Positions 14,573 to 24,197 are shown, numbered from the stretch's first letter. The stretch is DNA of 64,000 nucleotides from Polyangiaceae bacterium (GCA_041389725.1 JAWKRG010000015.1:1-64000), one strand, 5' to 3'. Numbers and translations: made by a program. Notes: generated from the letters alone by a model not told the origin.

Positions 14573-14621
14573 CTCTCTCTCTGGTTTGGAGGTCTAGGGC
14601 GGTGTGGCTTGGAGCGGCTAC

Positions 14622-15722
14622 TCATGCAGAGTCCGACGCGGGGCCCGCGTCGTCGTCGTCGCCGCCGTCACTGGCGTCGTTGCCGTCGGCGTCCGTGTCA
14701 GCGTCGTCGCCGTCATCGGTGCTGTCGTTGTCATCGTCGCTGACTTCCGCGTCGCCCCCGACCTCCCCGCCAGGGTCAGGCGGCGCCTCGATGGCTTCGC
14801 GCACGAACAAGTCTTCCAAGGTTTCGTGTCGCGGGGTCACCTCCACGACTTCAGCCCCCGCTGCCAGCGCACGGGAGAGCAGCGAACTCACCTCCCCGCT
14901 GCCCTCCACTTCCACGATGGCGCGTGCGCCGAGGGCGCGAACGCCGAAGCCTTTTGCCCGGCATTCCTCCAGGAATCCGCCGGTCACTCCCGTCAAGGTG
15001 ACGTCCGTGCGCTTCACTTCGTTCTTCAGCAGCTCGCTCAGCGCGCCGCGCACGACGACCCGCCCCTTGCGCAAGATGGTCACGCGATCGCACATCGTTT
15101 CTACATCGCTGAGAATGTGCGTAGAGAAGAAGATCGTGCGCCCGTTCCGTCGTTCATCGAGGATCAGATCTCTCACCTCTTTGCGCCCAACGGGGTCGAG
15201 ACCGCTCATGGGCTCGTCCAGGATCAAGAGCTCCGGATCTGCGACCAGCGCCGCCGCGAGTCCCGTGCGCTGCAGCATTCCCTTCGACAGCTTGCGCACG
15301 GGACGGTCCGCTGCGTATGCGATGCCGACACGGTCCAGCGCTCGCTGCGTGCGGTCGCGTGCCGCCTTTCCCGAGAGCCCGGACAAGCGCGCGCACATTT
15401 CCACGAACTCGGTGGGCGTCAGGTAGGGATAGACGTACGGGTTCTCGGGCAGGAACCCGATGCGCTCCATGGCCTTTGGTGACGGCACCGCGTGACCGAA
15501 GAGCGATGCCTCGCCCGACGTCGGTGAGATCAGACCGGTGAGGATCTTGATGGTGGTGGTCTTGCCCGCACCGTTCGGTCCCAAGAAGCCGAAAATGTCT
15601 CCTGACTGCACCGAGAAGCTGACCTCGCGCACGGCTTCCACCCGGCGGCGTGCGAGACCGATGCGGAAGGTCTTGCACAGGCCATTGACGGATATGAGCG
15701 GCGCAGCCACGGAAGGAAGCAT
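14622..15722 (-). CDS. ABC transporter ATP-binding protein with long acidic tail, 366 aa
   Basis: The ATPase domain is complete: Walker A GPNGAGKTT, a Q-loop region (FLPENPYVYPYLTPTEF, with Glu in place of the usual Gln), signature LSKGM (normally LSGGQ), Walker B LLILDEP and switch His in STHIL. The order and the C-terminal accessory domain fit the DrrA/CcmA/NodI group of export ATPases, and the LSKGMxQR signature is typical of that group. The last 45 residues are almost only Asp, Gly, Ala, Ser and Asn, ending in an Asp-rich tail, which is unusual for this family. No permease gene is next to it. It lies divergent from the OmpA-type gene. Confidence 0.85.
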   Translation of the reverse strand: MLPSVAAPLISVNGLCKTFRIGLARRRVEAVREVSFSVQSGDIFGFLGPNGAGKTTTIKILTGLISPTSGEASLFGHAVPSPKAMERIGFLPENPYVYPYLTPTEFVEMCARLSGLSGKAARDRTQRALDRVGIAYAADRPVRKLSKGMLQRTGLAAALVADPELLILDEPMSGLDPVGRKEVRDLILDERRNGRTIFFSTHILSDVETMCDRVTILRKGRVVVRGALSELLKNEVKRTDVTLTGVTGGFLEECRAKGFGVRALGARAIVEVEGSGEVSSLLSRALAAGAEVVEVTPRHETLEDLFVREAIEAPPDPGGEVGGDAEVSDDDNDSTDDGDDADTDADGNDASDGGDDDDAGPASDSA

Positions 15723-15918
15723 AGTGTTCGCCGCGAGGGCGACGCAATAACCATATGAAACTATTAGCGAAATTGCTGCGGATGGCCTGAATGGCCGCGC
15801 CTTGGCCTCGCGGAGACGTTCTCGGACTTCGGCAGCCAGATAAACGGTGTTAAAACCCGCGCGTCACCTAGCGGCGCAGCTGCCGTGGGGACACTGGCTG
15901 CGACGTCAACGAGGGAAC

Positions 15919-18354
15919 ATGAAAAGCTCCGGTCTCGCCTCACTCTCCTTACTCGGTACCCTATTCGTCAGTGCATCGGCCTTGGCTCAGCAGCCGCTGC
16001 CTCCGCCGCCTCCTGGCGATCCGACCCAACCGGCGCCCGCGGGTGACCCATCCGCGCAACCCGCGCCGGCGTTCGGTCAACCTGGCGCGCCGGCAGACCC
16101 GGGCATGCAGCCCGCGCCGGGCATGCAGCCCGCCGCGCAGCCGCAACCGGGAGCAGGATTCGACGCCAACGCGAGTTGGTCCCTCGGCGGCGGCATGGAC
16201 GGCAGTGCCTCCGCCGCCGGTGCTGCGCCTGCAAGCGACGCCGAGATGGATCGCGAGTGGCGGCGCATGTCCCTGAAGATTCAAAACAATCTCAGCGGCT
16301 CGACGGGCCTCCTTCACCTCAGCGAGGCCGGCTCCGGCGCGCCGGGCACCTTCCGCATCTCGCTCATCAGCGAGTACTTCACGGGCACTGGCTTTCTGTG
16401 CGACGGCACCGACTGCCCGACGCCGCCCGGCGAAACGAAGCAAGCGGAGGACGACGTCACCCGCATCGGCGCGCACGTGGGCATCAACGCCACGGTACTG
16501 CCTTTCCTAGAAACCTATCTGGCCTTCCACGCCTCGGCCACGGATAACGATCAGGGCCGTCCGCAGCTGCTTCAGGTCCTGGGCGACACCACGATCGGCC
16601 TCAAGGGCTTCATGCCCCACGAAGCCGACAGCATCTTCACCGCTGGCGGCGAAGCTCAGCTGTGGTTGCTCAACGGCACCGGCGGCGTGGGTCTGGACGG
16701 CAGCGGCACCAGCTTCGCCATTCGCGGTCTCGCCACCTTGGATCTCAACAACCGCATTGCCGAGGCGGACCGCGTTCCCCTGCGTGTGCACGCCAACCTG
16801 GGCTACAAGCTCGACAACTCCGGCAAGCTGGTGGAGGACGTCGAGGCCAACCGCAACGACACTCCCATCACGCGCATCGAGCGCTTTGGCCTGGGCATCA
16901 ACCGCGTGGACTTCTTCCAGGCAGGCCTCGGCGTCGAGGGTACCTTCGAGTATGTGCGGCCCTTCCTCGAGTGGAACATCGACGTCCCCATCAACTCGCA
17001 TGACTACACCTGCAACATCGACCGCGTGTTCCCCAAAGACGGCTGCTTGGGCAACGACTCTGGCTTCTCGACCTCACCGTCGCGCCTGACGGTCGGCGCA
17101 CGCGCGCACTCGGGACTGGAGGGCCTGTCTCTGCTGTTGGCCCTCGATATCGGCACGGGCGCCACCAGCAGCTTCATCGAAGAAGTGGCACCCGAAAAGC
17201 CCTGGAACCTCTACCTCGGCGCCGCCTTCGCCTTCGATACGCAGAAGCCGGAGCCGATCGTGAAGGAGGTCCAGGTCGAAAAGATGATCGGAGCTCCCGC
17301 CGCGGCTGAACGCTACGTCCAGGGCTCGGTGGTCGAGAAGGGCGCCAACACGCCGATCGCCAATGCCATCGTGCGCTTCGAAGGACGCAACATCACTGGC
17401 ATGGTCTCCGGTGAGGATGGCGGCTTCCGCAGCATCAACCTCGACCCAGGCACGTACACCTTCAACGTCACGGCGGACGGTTACCGCGACGGCCAGTGCA
17501 CGGCGACGGTTCCGGCCGCAGGCGGCGCACCGGGTTATGCGGCGCCGGCAGGCGCACCGCCGGGCCCCTACGGCGCTCCGGCCGGTCCGTACACCCCACC
17601 GGCAGGGCCGCCCGCAGGTCCCTACTCGGCCCCCGCCGGCCCCTACGGCGCGCAGCCGGGCGCTCCGGCCGCCGGACCCACAGTCGTCAACGTGCAGTGC
17701 GAACTCGAAGCGTTGCCCAAGGTCGGAAACGTCCAGGGCTCGCTGATGGACGCGGAGTCGAGCCAACCCGTGAACAGCGCGAAGGTGAAGATCACCGACA
17801 AGCTGGGAAGGGAGCTCGAGTTGTCCGCTGACGCAGCGGGGGCCTTTCGTTTCGAGAATGTTCCCCCTGGCGCGGCGCGCATCACGGTGGACGCCCCGGG
17901 GTACCTAGCGAGCGTGACGGAGCTGGAGATCAAGCCTCGCGAAGACGTGAAGGCGAGCATCTCCCTGAACAAGCGACCGAAGACGCCGAACGTCGTGGTG
18001 GCGGCCAAGGAGCTCAAGCTGCGCAAGCAGGTGCACTTCGCTCACGACTCCGCCGCGATCGAACCCGACTCTGCGAGCCTGCTCGAAGAGATCGCGGACG
18101 TCATGAACAAGCGCGACGACATCAAAGGCGTCGAGATCCAGGGTCACACCGACAACACTGGCTCGCCGGTCTACAACCAGCGGCTCAGCCAGCAGCGCGC
18201 CGACGCGGTGCGCGAGGCGCTGGTCAAGCTCGGTGTGGATTCGTCGCGATTGAGCTCGAAGGGCTACGGCCAGGAAAAGCCCCTGGTTCCCAACGTCTCA
18301 GCAGCGAACCGTGCGCGCAACCGGCGCGTGCAGCTGATGATCACCTCCAAGTAG
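15919..18354 (+). CDS. OmpA-family outer-membrane protein with Ig/CarboxypepD_reg-like repeats, 811 aa
   Basis: ATG at 15919 follows GAGGG and opens a signal peptide (MKSSGLASLSLLGTLFVSASALAQQ). A Pro/Ala/Gln-rich linker is followed by a region of about 330 residues with beta-barrel character (FRISLISEYFTGTGFL, then TLDLNNRIAEADRV). Two carboxypeptidase-regulatory-like beta domains then flank a Gly/Pro/Tyr-rich linker with repeated APAGPYG units. The last about 115 residues are an OmpA peptidoglycan-binding domain (VEIQGHTDNTGSPVYNQRLSQQRADAVREAL is its core, with GYG and RNRRV). It should link the outer membrane to the cell wall. Upstream 15723-15918 is relatively AT-rich and likely holds the promoter, but I cannot fix its boxes. 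Confidence 0.85.
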   Translation: MKSSGLASLSLLGTLFVSASALAQQPLPPPPPGDPTQPAPAGDPSAQPAPAFGQPGAPADPGMQPAPGMQPAAQPQPGAGFDANASWSLGGGMDGSASAAGAAPASDAEMDREWRRMSLKIQNNLSGSTGLLHLSEAGSGAPGTFRISLISEYFTGTGFLCDGTDCPTPPGETKQAEDDVTRIGAHVGINATVLPFLETYLAFHASATDNDQGRPQLLQVLGDTTIGLKGFMPHEADSIFTAGGEAQLWLLNGTGGVGLDGSGTSFAIRGLATLDLNNRIAEADRVPLRVHANLGYKLDNSGKLVEDVEANRNDTPITRIERFGLGINRVDFFQAGLGVEGTFEYVRPFLEWNIDVPINSHDYTCNIDRVFPKDGCLGNDSGFSTSPSRLTVGARAHSGLEGLSLLLALDIGTGATSSFIEEVAPEKPWNLYLGAAFAFDTQKPEPIVKEVQVEKMIGAPAAAERYVQGSVVEKGANTPIANAIVRFEGRNITGMVSGEDGGFRSINLDPGTYTFNVTADGYRDGQCTATVPAAGGAPGYAAPAGAPPGPYGAPAGPYTPPAGPPAGPYSAPAGPYGAQPGAPAAGPTVVNVQCELEALPKVGNVQGSLMDAESSQPVNSAKVKITDKLGRELELSADAAGAFRFENVPPGAARITVDAPGYLASVTELEIKPREDVKASISLNKRPKTPNVVVAAKELKLRKQVHFAHDSAAIEPDSASLLEEIADVMNKRDDIKGVEIQGHTDNTGSPVYNQRLSQQRADAVREALVKLGVDSSRLSSKGYGQEKPLVPNVSAANRARNRRVQLMITSK

Positions 18355-18378
18355 TCGGAGAGGCCGCGAGTTCGCCAG

Positions 18379-18405
18379 CCAGCGCGTCGCCCCGTGGCGC
18401 GCTGG
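18379..18405. terminator. GC hairpin between convergent ompA-type and rbfA genes
   Basis: CCAGCGCG (18379-18386) and CGCGCTGG (18398-18405) form a perfect 8-bp stem with an 11-base loop in the 76 bases between two convergent stop codons. No T-run follows on either strand, so terminator activity is uncertain. Confidence 0.35.
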
Positions 18406-18430
18406 CGCAAGGCGTCGGTGCAGCGCGGCC

Positions 18431-18823
18431 TCAGCCTTCTGCGTCGTCTTCGGCGGCACGCTCGGCGCGCTCGTCCTCGATCTCGCGCAAGAGCTCGTCC
18501 ACCCGGCGCGTCTTGTCGTGCCCGTCGTCGTACTCGAAGCGGAGTTCTGGCACGCGCTTCATCTCGAGCCGTGGCGCGAGCAGGCGCCGCAGGCGAGACG
18601 CGGAGCGCCGAAGGGCACGCATGGCCATCATTCGGGCCTTCTCTTGCTCATCTCCGACCATGAGACGCACGTGCACCCGCGCGCTGCCCATGTCGTCGGG
18701 TACGTCGACCTGAGTCACGACAATGGCCTGCAGGCTCGGGTCGTCGATCTCGCGGGTCAGCAGTTGCGCCAAATGGCTCTGCACCAGCTCTGCCACCCGC
18801 CTGGCCCGCCGCCCGTCACTCAT
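18431..18823 (-). CDS. rbfA: Ribosome-binding factor A
   Basis: The 130-residue protein matches RbfA: an N-terminal RRARRVAELVQSHLAQLLTREIDDPSL helix, the KH-like core AIVVTQVDVPDDMGSARVHVRLM, and the RLAPRLEMKRVPELRFEYDDGHDKTRRVDELL block. RbfA binds the 30S subunit during late 16S rRNA maturation and cold adaptation. ATG at 18823 overlaps the stop of the DUF503 gene (ATGA). It is the last gene of the rimP-nusA-ylxR-infB-DUF503-rbfA operon, the standard place for rbfA. An acidic C-terminal tail (DERAERAAEDDAEG) extends past the core. Confidence 0.93.
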   Translation of the reverse strand: MSDGRRARRVAELVQSHLAQLLTREIDDPSLQAIVVTQVDVPDDMGSARVHVRLMVGDEQEKARMMAMRALRRSASRLRRLLAPRLEMKRVPELRFEYDDGHDKTRRVDELLREIEDERAERAAEDDAEG

Positions 18824-19245
18824 CGCCGCCGGCCCTTCGCGCGCGGGGTCTCGGCTGCTGCCATGAACGTCTCCGGGCTGAGATCCTCGACTGGGAATTC
18901 GCCCAGGGTGCTGCCCAGGGCGTGCTCGATGCCGCCACGCAGCTCGCTTCCGCCCTCACCGAAGGGCAAGATCTCCGTGCCCACATCGGCGAGTACGGCC
19001 TCCCCTACCCCGGCGGCCAGACTTCGCACCTTCTCGAGCGCGTCGCGGCAGGCCGCGCTCTCGCGCGCGACGGTGCACACGCCAAAGGTAGCGACCTGCA
19101 AGCGCTCGACGTCGCCGATCTCTGCGATGGAAACGTCCATGCGAGCGCGGACGCGCTCTTTGAAGCTGCGCACCACCTGGCGTCGATCCTTGAGGCTGCG
19201 TGCCCCCGGGATCTGCAGACTGATGCGCATCACTCCAACGAACAT
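18820..19245 (-). CDS. DUF503 (YlxP-like) protein, 141 aa
   Basis: The N-terminal MFVGVMRISLQIPGARSLKDRRQVVRSFKERVRARMDVSIAEIGD, with the SLKxRRxVxxSxxxRxRxxF/MxVSxAExxD pattern, is diagnostic for DUF503. Such proteins, called YlxP in Gram-positive bacteria, are encoded between infB and rbfA and are about 95 residues long. This one has about 45 extra C-terminal residues, rich in Glu, Pro and Arg. The function is not settled; the position points to ribosome maturation. The gene is 28 bases downstream of infB and overlaps rbfA by four. Confidence 0.88.
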   Translation of the reverse strand: MFVGVMRISLQIPGARSLKDRRQVVRSFKERVRARMDVSIAEIGDVERLQVATFGVCTVARESAACRDALEKVRSLAAGVGEAVLADVGTEILPFGEGGSELRGGIEHALGSTLGEFPVEDLSPETFMAAAETPRAKGRRR

Positions 19246-19273
19246 TGCCTTCGTGCCGCGCGCGTACGCGGAC

Positions 19274-21859
19274 TCACAGAGTCTGCTTGACTTCCTCGAC
19301 CTCGAAGAACTCGATGAAGTCGCCGTCCTTGACGTCGTTGTAGCCGTCGAGGCTGATACCGCACTCCAGGCCTTCCTTGACCTCGCGTGCGTCGTCCTTG
19401 AAGCGCTTCAAGTTGCTGACCTTGCCGGTCCACACGACCGTGCTGTCACGCACGAGCCGAGCCGTGGCGCTGCGCTTCACCAAACCGCTGACCACCATAC
19501 AACCGGCGATGGTCCCCGCCTTGGAGATGCGGAAGGTTTGGCGAACCTCGGCCTTGCCCAGTTCCTTCTCGACCAGCTGGGGAGCCAAGAGACCCTCCAT
19601 CGCCGCCTTCACGTCGTCGACGACGTGATAGATGACGTTGTACTGGCGAATCTCGATGCCTTCCTTCTGAGCCAGGCTCGTGGCCTTGCCCGCGGGACGG
19701 ACGTTGAAGCCGATGATGATGCCCTTGGCCGCCACGGCCAGGTTCACGTCGCCTTCGGTGATGGCACCGACCGCGGCATGAACCACGCTGACCTTGACCT
19801 TCTGGGTAGTGAGCTTGGTCAGCGCTTCGGCGAGCGCCTCGACGGATCCTTGCACGTCCGCCTTGACGATGACCTTCAGCTCCAGTTGCTCTGACTCACT
19901 CATGGCGCGAGCCAATTCTTCCAGGCTGATCTTGGTGGTGCTGGGCAGCAGGCTGCGGCGCTCTTTGGTCTTGCGCTGATCGGCGATCTCCTGAGCCTTC
20001 TTCAGATCCGTGATGGCGTGAACGGGATCGCCAGCCGCTGGCACATCCGAGAGCCCGATGATGCTGACGGGCATCGAGGGACCTGCGCTGGCAACATTGC
20101 GTCCGCGGTCGTCGTGCATGGCGCGGACCTTTCCGAAGGCGCTACCGGCCAAGATGACGTCGCCACGATTGAGGGTGCCCTCTTGCACCAAGATGGTGGC
20201 GACCGGTCCCTTGCCACGATCGAGCTCGGCTTCGACCACCACACCGATGGCAGGCTTGTCGGCCGGAGCCTTGAGTTCCAGCACTTCCGACTGCAGAGCG
20301 ACCTGCTCCAACAGGCTGTCCACGCCGTCCCCGGTGTGAGCGCTCACTTCGCAGAAGAGCGTGTCACCGCCCCACTCCTCGGGCACCAAGCCATGCTCCG
20401 AAAGCTCGCGACGCACGCGCTCGGGCTGCGCGTCGGGCTTGTCGCACTTGTTGATGGCGACGACGATGGGAACGTGGGCAGCCTTCGAGTGATTGATGGC
20501 TTCCACGGTCTGCGGCATCACGCCGTCGTCGGCAGCCACCACTAGGATCACGACGTCCGTCGTTTGCGCCCCGCGAGCGCGCATGGCGGTGAAGGCTTCG
20601 TGGCCGGGAGTATCGAGGAACGTCAACTTCCCAGACTTGGTGTCCACGGAGTAGGCACCGATGTGCTGGGTGATGCCGCCCGCTTCACCGGCCACCACGT
20701 TCGCCTTGCGAATGCGGTCCAGCAAGCTGGTCTTGCCGTGGTCGACGTGACCCATGACGGTGACGACCGGGGGACGCGGCGGTGCGCTGTCGTCCTCCGC
20801 TTCCGTCTCCAAGCCCTGTGCCGAGAGCAACGCGTCCTCTTCGCTCACAGCCACGTCTTCGACTTCCCAGCCGAACTCGTTGGCGACGATCTTGCTGGTT
20901 TCGGCGTCGAGGGTGCTGTTGATGTTCACGCCGGTCATGCCGAGCCGGATGAGCTTCATCAGCACGTCCGTGGCCTTGATGCTCATGCGCTGGGCCAGGG
21001 TCTGCAGCGCGATCGTTTCCTCGATCTTGACGACCTTCTTGTGAGCCGACCGCTCTTGGGTCACGGGTTGCCCCGCGCCCTTGGCACGCCCCAGGGAGCC
21101 GAGGCCGCGATGACGCATGCCGCGCCCTCCCATGCGGCCACCGACCATGGGCGGACGGCCGCCGCGGCCTCCGAGATTGCCTCCAGCCTTGGCGTCGTAC
21201 TGCACGCGTCGCGGCGTGGGTGCACCGCGTGGAGCCTGTGGCATGGGGACGCCGGGACGGCCTTCCCACACTTCCACGCCGGTCTTCGGCGGACTGGACG
21301 GACGCGGCGCTGGCACTTCGCGCTCGGGGACTTCGGGCTTCGGTTGCACGACAGGCGGCGGAGGCGGGGGCTCCGGCGGTGCGGGCGGCTCCTCGACCAC
21401 AGGCGGTGGCGGCGCTGCTTCCACGGGCGGAGGAGCCGGGGGCTCCGGCTTCGCGGGCGGCGGCGCCTCGGCCGGCTCGGGCGGAGGCGGCGCAGCTTCC
21501 ACCACCGACGGAGGTGGCGGCTCGGGCGGTGGCGGAGGCTTGGCGGGTGCGGGCCGTTCCACCACCGGCGGCGGTGCCACGGCGGAAGCGGGAGTCGGGG
21601 GCGCCGCCTCAGCACGCTCCTCGGCCTTCGGCTTCTTCACCGCTCGGCGCTTGACCACCGTCGGCCGAATGCGTTCCTCGACCACCTTCTGTGCCGTTTG
21701 CTTCTCCAGGTGACGCTTCACGCGCTCGACCTGTTCGGGGGCAACGGCACTCATGTGGTTGCGCACCTCGGTCACGCCAACGGACTGGAACAGCGCAACG
21801 AGCGCCTTGTTCTCCATGCCCAAATCACGGGCGACCTCGTACACACGCACTTTGCTCAT
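19274..21859 (-). CDS. infB: Translation initiation factor IF-2
   Basis: The protein has 861 residues. Residues 1-52 are the IF2 N-terminal helical domain (MSKVRVYEVARDLGMENKAL). A long Pro/Ala/Glu linker (about 85-210) and a Gly/Arg stretch (226-258) precede a second IF2_N domain (about 280-335). The GTPase core has G1 GHVDHGKT (370-377), G3 DTPGH (416-420) and G4 NKCD (470-473), followed by two beta-barrel domains and the fMet-tRNA-binding C-terminal domain ending in VEEVKQTL. IF-2 places initiator tRNA on the 30S subunit with GTP. The Pro-rich linker is long but usual for myxobacteria. The ATG overlaps the ylxR stop (ATGA). Confidence 0.97.
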   Translation of the reverse strand: MSKVRVYEVARDLGMENKALVALFQSVGVTEVRNHMSAVAPEQVERVKRHLEKQTAQKVVEERIRPTVVKRRAVKKPKAEERAEAAPPTPASAVAPPPVVERPAPAKPPPPPEPPPPSVVEAAPPPPEPAEAPPPAKPEPPAPPPVEAAPPPPVVEEPPAPPEPPPPPPVVQPKPEVPEREVPAPRPSSPPKTGVEVWEGRPGVPMPQAPRGAPTPRRVQYDAKAGGNLGGRGGRPPMVGGRMGGRGMRHRGLGSLGRAKGAGQPVTQERSAHKKVVKIEETIALQTLAQRMSIKATDVLMKLIRLGMTGVNINSTLDAETSKIVANEFGWEVEDVAVSEEDALLSAQGLETEAEDDSAPPRPPVVTVMGHVDHGKTSLLDRIRKANVVAGEAGGITQHIGAYSVDTKSGKLTFLDTPGHEAFTAMRARGAQTTDVVILVVAADDGVMPQTVEAINHSKAAHVPIVVAINKCDKPDAQPERVRRELSEHGLVPEEWGGDTLFCEVSAHTGDGVDSLLEQVALQSEVLELKAPADKPAIGVVVEAELDRGKGPVATILVQEGTLNRGDVILAGSAFGKVRAMHDDRGRNVASAGPSMPVSIIGLSDVPAAGDPVHAITDLKKAQEIADQRKTKERRSLLPSTTKISLEELARAMSESEQLELKVIVKADVQGSVEALAEALTKLTTQKVKVSVVHAAVGAITEGDVNLAVAAKGIIIGFNVRPAGKATSLAQKEGIEIRQYNVIYHVVDDVKAAMEGLLAPQLVEKELGKAEVRQTFRISKAGTIAGCMVVSGLVKRSATARLVRDSTVVWTGKVSNLKRFKDDAREVKEGLECGISLDGYNDVKDGDFIEFFEVEEVKQTL

Positions 21860-22500
21860 CCGTCCTCCTTGACGCGAGACGCCGACTTCGGGGTCTCGGG
21901 CTTCGGAATCATCAACACGTCCAACGTCTCAATCAGCGCTCGCCCCAGCCCGGCATCGAGCACGGCGACGACCGCTACTTCACTCTTGTCGAACCAGCGC
22001 CCGAGGTTCGCCTTGTCACTGAACACTCGGGCTCTACCGGCACTCACCGCGCGCTGCACCCCTGGCGCGCTCGCGGCGGCGCGCGCGTCGCTCGCCACGA
22101 TTACCAACACAGCGCGATCCTGCTCCAGGGCGCGCTCTACTTCGTCGGTCCCGACTACCAGCTGCTTCGCGCGACGCGCCGCCAGCAGCAGCCCCGTGGC
22201 CCGTCGTTCTGCCTGTCCCAAGAGCGCCGCATGCAGCTCCTGGGCCGACGTGGTGACGGCGCAGCGGAACGCTTTCGAGAGGCCCCGCTTCGCCGCTGCG
22301 TCCAGGCACGCGGCCGCGGGATGCACCCAGGCCCCGCGACCCACGGCGCGGCGCAAAAGATCGGGCGCCACTTCGCCACCGGGCCCCAACACCAGGCGCA
22401 GCATGGCCGACGCGGGTCCTGCCTCGCGGCAACCCACACACGTCCGCTCCGGGGAGCGGCTCACGGCTCGCTGTGTGCTCACTGCCAACAACCCGATCAC
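21856..22500 (-). CDS. ylxR: YlxR (DUF448) RNA-binding protein with C-terminal L7Ae-like domain, 214 aa
   Basis: GTG at 22500 overlaps the nusA stop codon (GTGA), which supports this start over the longer open frame that runs into nusA. Residues about 15-80 are the YlxR domain with RTCVGCR and GRGAWVHP. Residues about 85-205 (LLGQAERRATGLLLAARRAKQLVVGTDEVERAL and later AVVAVLDAGLGRALI) look like the L7Ae/YlxQ fold, so one gene covers the functions of the separate ylxR and ylxQ genes of Gram-positive bacteria. YlxR-type proteins bind RNA and affect RNase P and ribosome biogenesis. It is coupled to nusA and infB by 4-nt overlaps on both sides. Confidence 0.88.
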   Translation of the reverse strand: MIGLLAVSTQRAVSRSPERTCVGCREAGPASAMLRLVLGPGGEVAPDLLRRAVGRGAWVHPAAACLDAAAKRGLSKAFRCAVTTSAQELHAALLGQAERRATGLLLAARRAKQLVVGTDEVERALEQDRAVLVIVASDARAAASAPGVQRAVSAGRARVFSDKANLGRWFDKSEVAVVAVLDAGLGRALIETLDVLMIPKPETPKSASRVKEDG

Positions 22501-24173
22501 TCCTCTGCGTTGACCTCCGCAGTACCCTCGGCCCCTGTGGCCTCGGGCTGCGTTGCATTTCGCGATGCCCACTCCGAACGGGCAACCTCGATCTCACGAG
22601 CCTCGCGTTCCAAGAAGTAGCCGGCGCCTTGCTGCACCTGGCGAGCCTTCTTGATACCGAGTCCCGTGCGAATGGCGAGCCGGTCGGGATCTTCCTTCAC
22701 CAGCTCCAGCACCGTCTTGTAACCAGCCTCCTCCAACAGCTGGAGCGTGCGCAGACCCACGCCGCGCACGAAACGTAGCTTCTCGCGCTCCGTCAGGGGC
22801 TCGGCCCGCTGCGATGCCTCGTCGATGCGCTGCTTGCGCAGGCGCTCCATCGTGCTTTCGGCGCGGCCCTTCAAGTCCACGGCCGCTTCTGGTGTGCCGA
22901 CACCCTGGATGGGCACCAGCTCCTCCACCGTAGCTTCCGCGATTTCTTCCAGCGCGCGGAAACCCAAGCGATACATGGCCCGCGCCAGGTCTTCGTCCAC
23001 ACCGTCGATGTCCTTGAGCGCCGCTAGGGACTCCTCCTCCATCTGGCGGAACTTGCTCTCGCTGATGATGTCCAGCTTCCAGCCGGTGAGGTGCGACGCC
23101 AGACGCACGTTCTGGCCCTTGCGGCCGATGGCGAGGCTCAACTTCTCGTCGGGCACGACCAGCTCCATGCGATGGTCGGCTTCGTCCACGATGACCTTGT
23201 TCACTTCCGCAGGCTGAATCGCGTTGATGATGTAGCGCGCCGGGTCCTTGTCGAAGGGCACGATGTCGATCTTCTCGCCTCGCAGCTCTTGCACCACGGC
23301 TTGCACGCGAGAGCCCTTGATGCCCACGCATGCGCCCACCGGGTCGACATCCGAGTCCCGCGTCGTCACTGCAATCTTGCTGCGAGAACCCGCCTCGCGC
23401 GCCACGCTGACGATCTTGACGATGCCCTCGTAGATCTCCGGGACTTCAGCCTCGAACAGCTTCACCACCAGGTCGGGCGCGCTGCGGCTCAGAATGATCA
23501 TCGGTCCGCGGGCCTCGCGGTCGATGTTCTTCACGTAGGCCACGATGCGATCCCCCGGACGGTAGGTCTCGCGCGGCGTCTGCTCGCGATGGGGCAGCAC
23601 GCCCTCGGTGCGCCCCAAGTCGACGATGATGTTGTGACCGCGCTCGAAGCGGCGCACGATGCCGCGGATCAGCTGCCCTTGGCGATCGCGGTACTCGTTG
23701 AAGATGATGTCACGCTCCGCGTCGCGAACGCGCTGCAATAGCACCTGCTTGGCGGTCTGGGCAGCGATGCGCCCAAAGGCGTTGCGCGCCTGGCGCATGT
23801 CGAGCACGGCGCCGAACTCTTTGTCCTGCTGCTTCGCCTTGTCCGCGTCCTTCGGGTGCCAAAACACCTGGAAGCCCAGCTCCTCACCGATGTCCGCCTC
23901 CAAGCCGTGCTTCTGGGCGATGGACAGTGCAATCTCTCGCTCGGGATCGTCCACCTCTTCCACCACCGTCATGTACTGAAACAAGTCGATCTGACCACTT
24001 TCGTCGTTGAAGCGCGCTTCGAGCTCGCGGTTCGGTCCAAACGCGGCCTGGGCGGCCTTGAGAATCGCCGCCTCCATGGTCTCGACGAGGATTTGCTTGT
24101 CGATGCCCTTCTCTTGGGCGACCTGTTCGACAATTCCCCCGAGATCGACGTCGTAGCCTGCTTGCGCTGCCAT
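22497..24173 (-). CDS. nusA: Transcription termination/antitermination factor NusA
   Basis: The 558-residue protein shows the NusA order: an N-terminal RNA-polymerase-binding domain (to about 125), an S1 domain (GIVRRFERGHNIIVDLGRTEGVLPHREQ, about 135-200), two KH domains (about 205-350, with VGACVGIKGSRVQAVVQEL and SLAIGRKGQNVRLAS) and C-terminal helix-hairpin-helix repeats (LYRLGFRALEEIAEATVEEL; GVGLRTLQLLEEAGYKTVLEL). NusA modulates pausing, termination and antitermination. It follows rimP by 24 bases. The terminator-like hairpin in the operon leader (24848-24880) would be a natural NusA target for feedback. Confidence 0.96.
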   Translation of the reverse strand: MAAQAGYDVDLGGIVEQVAQEKGIDKQILVETMEAAILKAAQAAFGPNRELEARFNDESGQIDLFQYMTVVEEVDDPEREIALSIAQKHGLEADIGEELGFQVFWHPKDADKAKQQDKEFGAVLDMRQARNAFGRIAAQTAKQVLLQRVRDAERDIIFNEYRDRQGQLIRGIVRRFERGHNIIVDLGRTEGVLPHREQTPRETYRPGDRIVAYVKNIDREARGPMIILSRSAPDLVVKLFEAEVPEIYEGIVKIVSVAREAGSRSKIAVTTRDSDVDPVGACVGIKGSRVQAVVQELRGEKIDIVPFDKDPARYIINAIQPAEVNKVIVDEADHRMELVVPDEKLSLAIGRKGQNVRLASHLTGWKLDIISESKFRQMEEESLAALKDIDGVDEDLARAMYRLGFRALEEIAEATVEELVPIQGVGTPEAAVDLKGRAESTMERLRKQRIDEASQRAEPLTEREKLRFVRGVGLRTLQLLEEAGYKTVLELVKEDPDRLAIRTGLGIKKARQVQQGAGYFLEREAREIEVARSEWASRNATQPEATGAEGTAEVNAEE

Positions 24174-24197
24174 GCTCTCGCTCCGTTTACGACCGGG

